Source: Rhexocercosporidium sp. MPI-PUGE-AT-0058 (lineage: Eukaryota > Ascomycota > Leotiomycetes > Helotiales). Taken from it: a stretch of 64,000 bases of DNA. Position numbers and translations under genes: made by a program. Location of the stretch: contig JAGTJL010000020.1 in NCBI GenBank assembly GCA_020746875.1, forward strand, positions 310,001 through 374,000, given 5' to 3'. Shown here in pieces: positions 48,501-62,766 of this stretch. Every line of letters begins with the position of its first letter. The stretch's first letter is position 1. The notes beneath the pieces were generated by a model. That model saw only the letters and a list, made by a program, of their open reading frames with translations, was not told where the DNA came from and did not search any database.

Positions 48501-50691
48501 AAAGCTAATAATTAATTTACGGCCTGACTAAAGTAACTTATATACGTATAGCTATAAAGCCTACCTTATAATTAAAGACCGAGAAGTTCTCCGCCAAAAG
48601 AGAGCTTTTAAAATCAACTTATAAGCGCACCTTAATTACTTAATTAAATACGTCTTATTTAATATTTATAAGATTTAAATGCCTTAATTATAATATATAA
48701 TAGTGACTCAAAATGTTACTTTTAATAAAACCCTCTTTTATTTAGGCTCTTTAAATATAAAAAAAGCGGTCGGCTAGTCACGCTTAATATTAAAGGATTT
48801 TATAGAAATACTAAAAGAAGAAGAAGGAGATTAAAACGCTAGTTTTCTTATAATTAATCGACTGAGCGCACTTAACACACTAAAATTAAAAACACCGTCT
48901 ATTACTTTAAACAAAAAACAATTAAGCAAAGTAATAAATATTATAAAAGTCGACGAGCTTATGAGCTCAGGGGTATTAAAACCTCTAATTAAGCTTTTAA
49001 GCTCGGGGGTAAAGCTATTTACTCCCCTTTTAATTAAGTTAATAGAAGTAAATACGCCACTTTTAATTAATTTAATAACTCTTGACTTTATTTAATCGCT
49101 CGTTAATAAGAACTCGGGGGTAATTTAGTCAAGAAAGAGTATTAGACTTCTTATTTATAAGCACCTTAATTAGGTCTTAAAACGAGTTAATACTTTAAGA
49201 CAATTAACGTTTAAAAGCGCAACTAAAAGAGGTATTTTATATAATATATTAAACTTTTAGAGTAATATAGGCCTTAAGTAGAAGTCGACATTATAAATTA
49301 TAATTTACTTTAAAAGACTATATAATTAAGAGCGTGGTCTTAAGCGTCAAGGAGCACTTAAAAAAAGTATCGGCCTTAAGCAATTAGAAGCTCTACCTTA
49401 AGCAATTAAATATAAAAAACATTTGTAATTATTAAAATCAAAAGAAAACGAAAAGTTAAGTTTACGCTTATTACTCCCGGCTTTAATTAAATTAAATTCC
49501 GGCTTACTTAAACCTTTTAAAAGGAAAAAAGTAAAAGACTAAGTAATTAATAAAAGTCAAAAGACTTAAGTTAATAATAAAGTAATAAAACCGAATCGAA
49601 GCGTTTATATAATAATTATTAAAGAGTTAATTATAAAATTATTATAATCGTTAAGTAATCGCGAACACTTAAAGGATTTTTTAAAGACTTTCTGGCCTAA
49701 TTAAAAACTAATATAAAGAGACGGAAAAGACTTAAGCATAATTCACGCTATTATATTAGCGTCTATACTTAAAAATGTTAAAATTCGACAATTAATTAAA
49801 CTCTTATAAATTTATTAATCATAAATGCTTAAAGACTTATTAAATTAAAAAGACCTTAAGGACCACTCGTTAAAAAAACACTTCCGAGCCGACGTTATTA
49901 AGGAGATTACTAACCTTAAGTCGCGTAACTACTAAAGAGTCGTTAAATATACCTTTATTACCGAGTAATTAATTCCTTTAAAATAAGTATTTCACGCTAA
50001 AGTTAATTTATTAAAATATTTAACCTACTGTCGCTCCCGAGTCGTTATAAAAAGAGACTTATAGCCTAAAACGTTAATTTTATTAATATATATAGCCACT
50101 TTAATTACTTACTCCTTCAAAACCGCTATAGCTATTATAACTTAATTTAATTTAAAAATAATTTAATTTAATATAATAAATACCTTTATTAACGCTAAAC
50201 AAAGTAAAATAAGTATTCGCATACGCTACTATTTACCGGACGGTTTTAAATAAAACGGAATAATAATAAAAGTTAATCGCGCACTTTACGGACTTAAGGA
50301 CTCACCGGCGCTATAATACAATGACTTCACTTATATTTTGACAACTTTAGAGTTAATTACTTATAAAAAAAAGCCTTATATATTTATAAACGAGTAACGT
50401 ATAATGTTTATAATATTTTATATCGATAATATTTAAGTGCTCTATTATACTTTAGCTTTTAAAGACGCTAAATTAATTATCGACGGCTTAAATATAATAT
50501 ATAAATTTACTAAAAGAAAGTAAACGGAGTAATTCTTAGGCGTTTATATTATTAGAAATCGATTAGCGAAGACTATCTTTCTAATATACGACACTTATAT
50601 TTAAAAAGTTATTCTTCGATTTAAGTTAATAAATAAAAATTGCCTAAGTATATTATTACCTTAAGTCGAGTTACTAAAGAATTAAAAATAA
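45359..50691 (+). mobile_element. Ty1/Copia retrotransposon, 5' segment, RIP-decayed
   Basis: An LTR starts TGTCGTATAAGCACGAGCAG (about 45359-45540). The gag region (to about 47100) ends with a degraded zinc knuckle. A Copia-type protease follows near 47250 (NILLDNKVILYLINS, with the Asp of the active site but Asn for the next residue). Integrase text lies near 47700-49000. Reverse transcriptase lies at about 50080-50690: TFINAKQS, YLPDGFK, VNRALYGLKDSPAL, IFYIDNI (the YVDD box as YIDN) and FLGVYIIRNRLAKTIFLIYD. The domain order protease-integrase-reverse transcriptase is that of Copia. Stops are frequent in all frames. The text is cut at 50691 by Ty3 copy B and resumes after 62986. Confidence 0.8.
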
Positions 50692-50910
50692 TGTAAAGTG
50701 GCGATTCTAGCCAGGAAATGATGCTTAAGGCGTTATTTAAGGAATTAGGCATATAACCTTTAAAGGTTCGTATAAGAGGCCTTTCTCTTATATAAAATTA
50801 AAAGAATTAAATACTTTTCTACCTTAAATCTTAATCTCTTAAAATTATTAAGCTCTTTACTTAATATCTTGCGCCGTGCTTCCTTCTTTGTTTATTATAA
50901 CTTTTATATT
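50692..50910 (+). repeat. 5' LTR of Ty3 copy B
   Basis: Begins TGTAAAGTGGCGATTCTAGC; the best-preserved start among the three LTRs of this family in the window. Confidence 0.8.
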
Positions 50911-53900
50911 AATAACCGACGCAAGGAGAAAATCGTATAGATTCGTTTTCATACGACTTATATAAAAGCATCTCGATTTGCAATTAAAATTATCTATTAA
51001 AATTAGAAATTTATAATTTTCCGCTTCTTAAATTAAATACTTTCTTTTTCTTTTAGAAAGACCCGACGATTAATAATAATACGAGAATTAGACTTAGATT
51101 AAGATAGCTTATCTCGGCAACCTGCTAATAAAGCTTAAACAGCCGAACTTAATTCTTTAAAAAGACGCCGGAAATTATAAATTATAAATAAAAGAATTAA
51201 GAGAAATATTATTAGTTTTATATTTTAAATTAAAGCGTCTTTTAATAGTTCGGAATACGAAAAGTAGATTTTAACTTAAACTGAAATCGTTAAGTAATCC
51301 GAACTCCTAGTTCTAAGGTTCTTATTAATACTGATTTTAATTTATAATATTCTATTAAAATAAATTAAATATACGTTAATTAAAATTAACCGAGGGATTA
51401 GTAAATATATTAAACCGGGATTAATAAGCCGGGATTAGAAATTAATAAAGAATAAAAACCTACGAATATTATTAATATTTAATAATAAAAATAATTAATA
51501 TATATCTTCATTATTTACGGAATTTCTTAAGTTCCCGAACTCCGATCGAATTAAATTAAATATTAAAATAAAGCCGGAAACCTTTTAAACTCGATTACTC
51601 TTATCTTCCTTAGACTTATTAGATATTCTAATTAATAATTCTATAAAACCCTTAAACTTAAGTCTCGAAAACTCGGAAATTATATCGGGAACTAAAAAGA
51701 ACTTGCGAAATATAACTGCTAGCAATATTAATTACTTCCTTTAAAGGATTATGCTTCTCCTCGGGTTAATAAGTATACTTTTCTTCTCGGGAGCAAATAT
51801 CTCGGATTTTCTGAAGTAATACGTAAAGATTAATATAAATTACGAAGTATTAAAAAATAATTAAATTATTTGTCTGCCTCGATATTACAATAACCTCCGA
51901 TAAGACATTATTAAGACTCTCCCGGAATAAAAGAATAAAGAAAAATAAAAAGTATTAACGAAAATATTAAAGTCGGAATTTAAAGAGCATAATCGATAAT
52001 AAATCCGAGAGTTAATGAACTTTCTCTAAGAATTTATTATAATTTAACGTATTACTGCAGATCTTAAGAGCTACTGCCGACTTTATTCTTAAGTTTTAAA
52101 AGCTCTTATATATTGGAAAATCTTTAATAAAATCAATTAAAGCAAACTCTTCCTCTTAAGATTACCGGCTTTCTCTCGAAATAAAATCATTAAATAACTC
52201 AAGATCGATGACTTTAAACCGGAATCTTATAAAAAGAAGTATCCCGAATTCATAAAATACGTTTTGAAAACGGTCAAAAGTGAGCAAATAATAGAAGCTC
52301 TTCAGCGAGAGAAACAATTAATAACATTATATATAAAGAAAATTCAGGATTTAATAAAAGAATATACTTAACTTTTAATAGTTACCGAAGCAGTAAAAAA
52401 GGCACTTATTACGCTGCTTTTCTCGGAAAAAGCTAAGATAGATACCGATAAGATAAAAGCTTTAATTACAAAAATAACTAACTTGAAAATAAACCTTATT
52501 TATTTTAAGTTAAATTAACTTTTAAATACAAAGCTTTATATTTTAGAATTTAATCTTAGGAGTCAGATCTTACTTTAATATACTTAATATAAGTTTATTA
52601 GTTCCGAGTATTCTCAGCAAAATAGTAAAAGCGGAATAATAAATTTGAGCGAAAACGTTAGTATTAATATAATAAAGTACGGAAATAGAATATGCAACTT
52701 CTGTAATAACTAATTCGAAAGCCTATTATATAAGTTCAGAGATTAGTGTCCTTTCTTTTATTACTTCATTAATAATAACGTCTGCCATATTAATAAGTAT
52801 AAGAAAATCTATATCAGACCGCACCGAGAAGATACTTAATTAACTTAAAAAAAATTAAGATAATCCTAAATCGCAGCGATTTAATAAAAAACTAATAATA
52901 TAAAATATAATAAGAATCTAAAAATACGCAAATCCAACCGCTTAATTTATATTATCGAAAAACGACCGGAAAAGGTAGATTCGGCCTCGGAGAATCGGTT
53001 AAACAATTCTCTTAACGTGAATATTATATAAAAAGGAAGGTAAGTTAGTCTCGAAGCCCTATTAATATTAATTAATACGGCCGGAGCTAAAAAGAAACTA
53101 ACGGATATAAGGAAATTACGCTTTATACTTTCGGTAAAAAAACGGAATTATAAAGTATTTTTAAATAAAGTAAATAAGGAATTAGGAAGAATTAACGAAA
53201 TTAATAAAAATAATAAAATAAAAGACAATCTTATTAATTCTAAAGTTGAAATTATAACTAAACGCTTAATTAAAGGAAAGAAATTAGCCGGAGTTTTAAA
53301 AAAGGAAAAATAAATAGATCAATATACTTCGGTCGTAGCTTAAGAGCGAGCAGTAAAGAATATTATAAATTAAAACTTAAACCTTAAGTTAAGAGACTTA
53401 TACGGATTATAATCGCGCTAAGATCAAATAATAAACCGCTAAATCCTAATCGTCTTTACCGAAGGAGGATACGAGATCGAGATTATACTTATAAATAGCG
53501 AAAAGGCGTCTTAATCGAACTCAGGATTAAATAAGCTTTTTACTAAAATAATTAATTTCGCGGAATTATTTAAAAAGTCTCTTAAAGAAGGAAAGATTTT
53601 AATTAACGCGATTATTAAACGAACTGAAATTATTTATAATTACCTAAAAATAGTTATATAAATACTGAAATTATAAGTTACGGTAATAAAACGAATTAAA
53701 AGCAGAGCTACGATCGATTATAGAGCGGAAATTAATATAATAAATCAAGCTATAACAAAAGAAATAAGACTCTTAATTTTAAATTATAAAGCTCTGACGT
53801 TTATTACTATTACCGGAGATAAATTCATATTCGTAAGTTATATTCAGAATATAATAATAAATATTAAAAGAATTAAAAACTATACTGATTTTATAATTAT

Positions 53901-55181
53901 TAATAACGCAAGTTATAATATCTTATTAAATATATTATTTATCTTAGAAAGTCGTATGAGTTTCGATTACTTTAAGAATAGAATTATATAAATAACTTTT
54001 TTAAATATAAAAAAAATAGTAATTAAGAGAATTATAATTATTAAAAATAAAGCGAAGTACGAAAACGAAACGGAAAACGTTTAATTAATATACGTATTAA
54101 GGAAGATGCTAGTTTTTAAAAGAGCTTAAATAGTTTAAATTTAAGGGATTTTATTAATAATTTAAGATTATTAATTAAAAATAAGATTTTAAGAGATTTT
54201 ACAAGCGTTTCAGATCTTCGGTTATTATTAGAAGAGGTAAGAATAGAGAGAAAAGAATATAAGATTCTTAATTCCGGATTAGGAGTTAAATATTAATTAA
54301 AATTAGAGATTTTCGTATTCTAATTAAACAAAGATAAAGAAAACTTTTTTTTTATATTCAATAATTACTTACCTAAAGCCTTACTATTAAAATCGGTAAA
54401 AATTAATATATTATATAAAAGAAAAGCCAATAAAATAAAGTTAATTAATTTAAGGAAGACAAATAAAAATATACTTAAAAGAATTAATAACTAATTCGAG
54501 GAAGACGAAAAAGCAAAGCTACTCCGCTCGAAAGGCAAATTTAATGGCTTTATTATTAAAAAGTTCTCCGAGCTAGCGATAAGAAATAAGTTAATAAAAG
54601 AACGGTTTAAATAATTAATTATTAAAAAATAAATCTCAGAATAAAAATGAGAATTCTTTTATAAAACGCTTTTAAATTAGGAAGCAGTATTAGCTTTCGA
54701 CTGGATTTATTTAAAGAGAATTAAAAAGGAAGTTTTATTACTTCTGGAAATCAAGATAATACTACATAAAGCGTAATAAGAAAAATCTTTTCTTATACTA
54801 AAAGCTTTATAAGATAAAGTTATCTCGATATTAAAAGAGAAGCTAAAGTAAGGAATCTTAAAATAATATTATAAATTATATAAGAATAAATAGTTTCTCG
54901 TAGCTAAGAAAGAAAAAAGATTATATCGACTTATTACGGTCGTAATAGAAATAAACAGAATTACGGTACGAGATGCGAATATTCTATTAAATATTAATTA
55001 ATTCTTAACCGAATTTGTTAGATTAATTATAATATTATTAGTAGACCTTTTCTTAAGATATGACCAGTTCTTATTATGCGCTTAATTAAAGAATATAATA
55101 ATAATTTATACTTTAATTAGCTTATTCCGGATAATAAGACTTCTTTAAAAAATAATTAACTCGATCGCTCAGTTCGTACGA

Positions 55182-55388
55182 GTGATTTATAAGATTTTTT
55201 TAAATTATATTCCTTATATAGCTTTACTTTATATAAATGATATAAGAGTCAAAGGTTTTACGTCGTTTTATAATAATAAAAAAGTATTATTAAGAATTCA
55301 GAAATTTATTATAAAATATATTCAAAACTTAAATAAAGTATTAATACGCTTCGAGAGAGTAAGGGCGATTATCGGACCGAAGTCCTAA
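55182..55388 (+). pseudogene. Reverse transcriptase fragment of Ty3 copy B
   Basis: A 68-codon open piece of the reverse transcriptase palm and thumb. YINDI stands where the catalytic YxDD box is expected; the second Asp of the box is not conserved as such. The frame ends in TAA at 55386-55388. It is not a separate gene. Confidence 0.7.
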
Positions 55389-57949
55389 TACTGCTTACTC
55401 GGGTTAAAAATTATAAAATACGTTACGAATAATAAAAAGCAGCACTTAAAAATATTAAAAATTTCGAAAATTTACGAATAAAAGTAATGTAAAAGTGTAA
55501 TTAAAATAAGGGCGTTTATTAAAGTTATAATATATTATTACTTTTAAATTAAGAACTTCTTTATTATTGCGGCACCGATTTACGTTATAATAAAAAAAAG
55601 AGTTAAATTCGCTTAATTAAAACTTCAGAAAAAAGCTATATAATTCTTGAAAAATACGCTTCTTAATATACTTACTTTAATTAAGATTAATTACGAACCT
55701 AAAAGAGGCAAGATTATCTTAATAACGAATACTAGTAAGATAAGTTAGAGAGCGGTCTTTTAATAACTAAATAAAAATAAGAAGAGGCACCTTGCGCGAT
55801 TCGAGAGTGGATTATAAATAAAAGCCGAGAGCTAATACAATATTATAAAAAGGGAGTGCCGAGAGGCTCTTAAAGTAATAAAGAAAATATAAAATAAGCT
55901 TTACGAGATATATTTTATCTTTAAAACCGACGCTAAAGTTCTTATAAAATAACTTAATAATACAGCGAGCGATTTACTTAAAGCGCTATTAATAAACTAG
56001 ATTACTTAAATGCGACTAATAGATTTTAAGGTTAAATATATCCTTAAAAATAAAAATACGGCGGCGGATAGATTATTTAGACAGAGAAGAGAATATCCTT
56101 CGGATATTATAAAATAACAAGAGCAGGATATTAACGAATAAATTGCAACCAAATTAAAAGTAATTATAGTATTTAAAATAATAATAAAGCGACTAATAAG
56201 CCCGGATTATAACTCCTAAGAGCGAATTCTTAATAATACTTACTTTAACGACTCAGAAAAGATCGCCCGTTTCTTAATAAACCTTAAACGCCCGGTTATA
56301 ATTAAATTAAGTAATTTCAAACGTTTTAAAAATAAAGCTCTTTAATATCTCGTTCGCAATCGTAATTTATATAAAAGAGCTAATAATATATACTTAATAA
56401 GACTTATAGTAAATAGTAAGGCTAAGCGGCATTAAATCATCTCTAAATGTTATAAAAAAGGCAGACATCGAGGGGGAGAAATAATATATTATCGCTTTAT
56501 TAAGTATTTTTTTTAATAAGGTTTATTTGAAAACTGTAAGGCCTTCTGCAAGAGCTGCGTAAGCTATTAAAAATAAAAAGCAAGAAAAGAAAAGAATCTT
56601 TTATACTTTACGTAATTTATAAGAATATTTAAGAAAGTAAGCTTAAATATCGCACGAGTTTTAATTATAAATAATAAGAAAAAATACTTTATCTTTATAA
56701 AAGAAGATTTATTAAGATAAATCGAAGGAAAAGCCTTAAGCTTAATTACGGCAAAAGAAATAATAAAGTTCTTTTAAAAAGATTTTATTTACTATTATAA
56801 ATTATTTAGAAAATTAATTATTAATAAAGGACCGGAAAATAAAAGAATCGCTTATACTTTTATAATTAAATATAATATTAAAAAGATTCAAATCTCGGCG
56901 TATAATTCTAAAAGTAACGGAATAGCAAAAAGAGCTTATTGAGATATTCTAAATAGCTTCTTTAAAGTAATAAAAGAAGGCTTTTATTATTAAATACGAA
57001 AATTCTCGTATATTTTATTCGCTTTACAAACGTTTATTTATTAATTAATAAGAGTAATATTATTCTTCTTATTATATAAACAAGAGCTTATATTGCCTTT
57101 TGAAAACAGATTCCCGGTTTAAAAAATATTTAATTACGGACAAATTAAGACGAGAGGAGATCTTTTAATAATAAGGTGCTAATAACTAGAACTACGTAAT
57201 AAGGATATTTAAGAAATTATTTTATAAAAGAAATAATATAAAGAAGCAAGTAAAACACTTTAAGATAAAACGAAAAATATAAAAAACATACCGATTCGAG
57301 AAGGAAATTTAATTCTAATATACAATATAAAGCGTGCAATCGATCTCTCGGCAGATAATAAGCTTAATTATCGGTAGCTAAGACCGTTCCAAGTGTCGAA
57401 AGCAAATAATAAGAAAAGTTATTACTCTCTTTGCGAACTCGATAAAGTTCTTTTATAAGGCACTTTTTTAGCAAATCGATTGAAACAATTTTATTAACGA
57501 GATTAAACTTTATTTTTATTAAATTTAGACTCTTAAACTAATTCCGAAGACTTAAACAGAGAATTAAATGGCAGCGAATTCGAAGATTCTGAGGCCGAAA
57601 TTATATTATTAGCAATTAAAGAGCGCTAAATTCTATCTCGTATTTAAATTATTCCTTTTTTACTAACGCAGGCTTAAAAAGCTGCTTATAAAATTGTTTT
57701 CTTTTAGTTTCTTATATATTTTCATTTCTTTAGAGGTAAAGTCACTTCTAATTGTAATTAAGAACAAGTGTTTTAATAGTTTTTATAATTTATAATTTTA
57801 TTTGCTTTTTTTATTTATTCTCTTTTAGTTATATTACGCGTATTTCTAAGTATTTTAAACGCCTTATTACGTTTCGTCTTTTATTTTATTTTTTTTTACT
57901 TCTTAAGCGGGGTTAGAATGCCTCTCGCTTAAGATTATTTATTTGCTTT

Positions 57950-60900
57950 ATTTAATTTGAAGTCACGTGTATTTATTTAAAAAGCAAATATTATAAGAAG
58001 TATTAGTTTCTTAATTAAGAATGAGCTAGCAACTTTATTATATGTCGTAAGAAGAGAAGCAGCTCTTTAAGGCGAAAGGATTAATAAGCTCGCTTAAGGA
58101 GTACTTAAACTAGCTCTTCTTATATTTTATTTCTAATCCTTTATATTAATTATATTAAATTTCAAGAATCCTCGATCTAGGCCATATTCCTGTAAAAAAC
58201 CTCGAAAGCTACCTTAGGTCGGGAAATTCAGCCGAATTTGACTCGTAATCCGGGATTACGAGTCAAAATTACTTATAAAAATATCACTTAAACTAAACCG
58301 AGTAGAAAGCCGGCTAAAAGCAACTTATAATCCCGGCTTATTAGTTATAAAGCGTGTCGCTATTAGCTTAACGGCTATAATAAGAGATATATTAAATAAC
58401 GAAGTCTAAGAAGTTGCCGGACTTTTATTTGGGTTTAGTTTAATCGGAGGTTCAAGCGCTAAAAGCTCTAAGAAATTAGCTACGCTAATAAAGTCTAAAT
58501 TTAAGGCTATTACGAAGCGAACTCGTGATCCCGGATTAGGACTCGTGCTTTCTGTTTTTTTTAAAAGAAGAATATTAACCTCGACTGCCGAAATTAAAAA
58601 GGTCTTTAATACTTTTAAGCCGGACGAAAAACGACTCTTAATAAGTATAAAAAATAAGAGTATTAAGCAGGCCTTGGAAGTAAGAGATAATAATCTCGTT
58701 AATTAATATAATATAATTATTAAGTATTTAATAAAAGAAAAAGGGTTTAATAAAAAGGAATATAACCGAAGTAATAAAAACTTTTACGACCGAGTCTAAA
58801 ATATAATAAATAAAAGAAATAAGCGGTCTAAAAGTAAAAAGAGGCTTAATTATTTACTTATCTTTAATTAAGTAAAGATATTTCGAAAATACTATATAGA
58901 AGCAATAAGTAAGAATAAAGCCCGAGGGCAACTTATTACGCTAGTAGAGAAAGTCAAGCCGTTTTCTTTAATAATTAAAGCTTTAAATAAGTTTATCTTC
59001 GATAAAACTTAATTAAAGCGGATCGAAAAAGGAAGCGCGTTAAAAGATCGGAAAAGTATTAGACTTTCGCTTAATATTATTAATTAATACTAAATAATAC
59101 AGAAAGATAACGCAGACTTCCTTAAGAAAATCCAGACTCTTTTATTAAATAAAACTCTTATTAAGATTAAATTTAAAGTTTCCCGTTATAAGTTCTTTAT
59201 TTCTATGAATAAGAATAAAACCGTATTATTAAGAGACTTTTCAAATAAAAGCGAGACGCATATCTTTATAGTTATTAAGCAAGAAGTTATTCTTAAAGAA
59301 ATAAAGCAGTTAATCGTAACTCTTAATCCCGGATTAAAAGTCGCCGTTTTTTAAGCAATTAGTCTGGCGTTTCTAACCCCGGATCTTAAATTAAAAATTA
59401 AAGCTCCTGAAATAGTCGAATAATCAACCGCGATTCCTGATCCCAGATTAAAAGTTAATAAAATTATAAACCTAGCTTTATCTTTTATAATTTCTATACT
59501 TTTTTTCTTTAAACTCTTAACTAATCTTTCCGAGCTTTATAAGCCGATCGAAGTCCTTTTAACCGATGATTTTAGCTCAAAAGTCGAAGAGCCCGTGATT
59601 CCAGATCTTTTAGAGGATCTCGTGCCAGATCTTGTGCCAGAATCTAGTTAATAAAAGGAAACTCGAGTCTTTATATTAATTAAATCCTTAAAAGAAGTTG
59701 CAAAAAAGCTAATTTCAGTTCTTTTTATAAATTAATTCCCCGATTTAGCTCCGCTTAATATTATTAGTTATAATTCGCTAGCTAAACCCTTTCCGGAATA
59801 ATTAAGTAATTAGCTTGCTTATACAGTCTTTAATTTTCTTAAGGAATTATAGGACTTTATTATCGAATATATAAACGCCGAGCGAGGTCGACTTCAGAAG
59901 AATACTTTTAAAGCAAGAGTTAAATTAATAAAAGAGGATTTACTAACTGCGGCAATAAACCGCGTTTAGTATTATGCTTTAAAACTTCGTGCGCTTCTTA
60001 AAGCCGAATTTGACTTTACTTATATTATAAATGTCGTAAAGCCAGTTAAAAGTATTATTAAAAGAACTTATAATCCCGGATTAAAGATCGTTATTAAGGT
60101 TTTCTTAAAAGAAAGATATAATATATTTAATATCGAGCTGGATATTAAAAGCTATTATTATAAAATCTTAAAACTAGTTAAAGTTATCTTAGAATTCAGA
60201 GACCCGTTCGAGATGAATTTATTACTGGCGGTCCGCTTGCGATTCGTAAAGTATTTTATCACAGAACGAATCGACGCATAAGAAGAAAAGGAAGAAGAAA
60301 TAATATACGCGTTTTATATCCAATACTTCGCAGATTATTATAATATATTATAAAAGAAATTAAAAGTTATAAAAGTTTAGAAAAATATTTAATAATTCAG
60401 AAATTATAAAAAAGACCCGGAAACCTTTCGCTTTAATCTTAATTTTATTAAAATATTTAAGAAGTTTAAAAACGCAGAAAATATAAAGTATAAAGTATAA
60501 TTAAGCTATTCGAACTTTAAATTAACCGCAAAAGCTTTAATATAAGCTTTAGATCTAGGATAAACTAGAGACCTTCGAGAGCGATACTTAATACTAGAAG
60601 CTCTTAATATACTCGAGAAGTCTAGTTACTCCGTCTTAGATTTCCCGCTTAGCGCTAAGTATATTTTCTCTCTCGGTTCTAAAAAAGCTAAGTTTATTAG
60701 TTTTTTTTAAATCGGAGTTCGAAATATATTAGTTTTATTACCGGGACACGAGTAAGACTAGTCCGTTAATTGCTTTTATATATAATATAATTTATAATAT
60801 TTCTTAATAATATCTTCGCCAGGATTACGGATTATATCTTATTGCTTTAGTAAGTTAAAAGACGATAATCCCAGACTTATTACTTATCTTAAAGTTCCGA

Positions 60901-62570
60901 TTTGTTTCGGAATCGGAACTTATAACGTAATTAATTTTATAAAAGCTAATATTAAGGACAATTAAAAAGCTAAATCTACTTGTAATCCCGGATTAAGAAT
61001 TGCGCTAATAGCTTTACGAATTCTTAATTATTATTTTATTCCGGTTAATTAAGCACTTATTAAATATATTTCCAGTTACTTTATTTCTTATTTACATATT
61101 AATATCGTTATTAATAAGAAGTCGAATAAGCGTTTTTATATTATTAACTTAAGAAAGAAAGGCGCGATTTCAAAATACGCCTAATACGCTTAAACTAAGG
61201 ACTCTTTATTTAGATCGCTCGAAAACGATATACTTTTATTTTCGCTTTTAACGAGATAAGGGTTTGTCTTGCGCTTAACTATTAGAATAGAATGAAAGAA
61301 CGTTATAAGCTTTATTACATTCTTTAATAATTATATTGCGATTATAGACGAATATAGCCTGGAGAATGGGGTCTTAATAGATGAGCTTATATTATTTATC
61401 CTCCGATTATAGTATTCCCCGGTCCTTTAATAGGAAGTAAAATCAGAGACTTACGTATTATTCTTAGCTGCAGTTTCTATAATAAAGCTAAGCCCGTTGT
61501 CTGATGCCCTTATAAGACAATTACTTTAGACTAATTCTTTTATTATTAAGAAAGCTCGCTATCTCTTTAATCTTAAAAGAAAGGAATTATCCGTATATCT
61601 TTAAGAGTATAAGTCTTTTTAATATATTATTATATATAAAGCTTAAATTTAGGTTCAAGAGCGGGAAGAATAATTATATAAAAAAAAGTCTTAAGTATTT
61701 TAAATCGGAGAGACTAAACTTATTAAAGCTAATAGTATCGTCAATCTTATAATCTTAGAAGAGCTGAGTAAAGCAGGCTATAACGTTAAGATAAAAGAAT
61801 TCCTAAGATAATCGAAGTCGGAAGATGTTTTAAATTAAGACTCGGAAGGTAAAGTTATAACTAATTTAATTCCTGATCTCGGATTATAAGTCGCCGTAAG
61901 CGAAGGAGTATTTATATTAACGCTTAACGTAAGTCTTTAGGCAGATTTAAAGCAAACCTTCAATCTTGTGAATAAGAATATATAAGAAACCGTAATTATA
62001 ACTCTTGATTCCGGCTTAAGAGTTGCGGCTTCTGAGATTTAATACGCTACTCTTGAAAAACTAATTATAACAAAGGAAGTTATAAGATTAAGTTTAAAAG
62101 TTATAAGCTTTAAGGAAATCGACTTAAGAGATAAGGCTCGAAGAGAGGCTCGAAGAGCAAAGAACGATGAGCTCATAAATCGACTAATAATAAAAGATGC
62201 TACCGCGACTTGTGAAGTATTAACCGGTAGACTCTTAAGCCTTCTTAGCAAGCTAAAAATTAAGCTTAGTCTTAAGGTTAGTAATCTAGGACTTAAAGGA
62301 TTAACGATACCTTCTTAGAGATTACTTATTCTTATTATTAAGCTTCAGCTACCGGAAGATATCTTTTACAATAATAACGGCAGATTATAAAAAAGTGGAT
62401 CGAAGAAGGTTAGTTACGTTTCACTTACTTCAAAAGAAGACTTAGACGGAGATAAGTCTCTTATTCTTAAGGCGAAAAACAAGCGTAATGCCGGAGTAAT
62501 TTCAGCCCGAGTTACAAAGAAGGGCAAGAAGTACTTCTAAGCCCGGATTATAAGTCGGTATATATTATTA
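57950..62570 (+). pseudogene. Extra degenerate ORF of Ty3 copy B with repeated Pro-Gly-Leu peptide
   Basis: Downstream of integrase a mostly open plus-strand frame runs for over 4 kb with scattered TAA/TAG codons that look RIP-made. I do not recognise a domain. A short peptide of form (N/D)PGL(K/R)V or close to it recurs with codon starts at 58527, 59325, 59439, 60072, 60984, 61875 and 62007, all in the same reading phase. At DNA level each copy is a near-palindrome around AATCCCGGATTA. The end is rich in Lys and Arg (VSARVTKKGKKYF-like). It could be a structural protein particular to this element or an inserted second element. Confidence 0.5.
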
Positions 62571-62766
62571 ATTAGCTAAACTTCTTTCTTTTGTTTATTT
62601 CGATATAAGCTGGAAAGGATATTAAAATAGAAAAGTTTAGCGTTATTTTTTTTTTATTTTAAAAAAATATCCTTCTTTTTTTTTCTTTCTTTCTTTCTTT
62701 TAATAAGCCGAGTTATAAGCAGGCAGAAGTGGTCGGAGGCGACTACTTATTATAGTTAAGAACGGA

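Noticed and set aside
58240..62010. CRISPR-like array from the AATCCCGGATTA repeats
   Set aside because: Spacing is irregular (100-900 bp), copies are degenerate and phase-locked to a reading frame; this is eukaryotic transposon DNA.
62039..62251. 70-codon minus-strand frame
   Set aside because: It lies inside the degenerate plus-strand ORF of the Ty3 element and has the composition of its complement.
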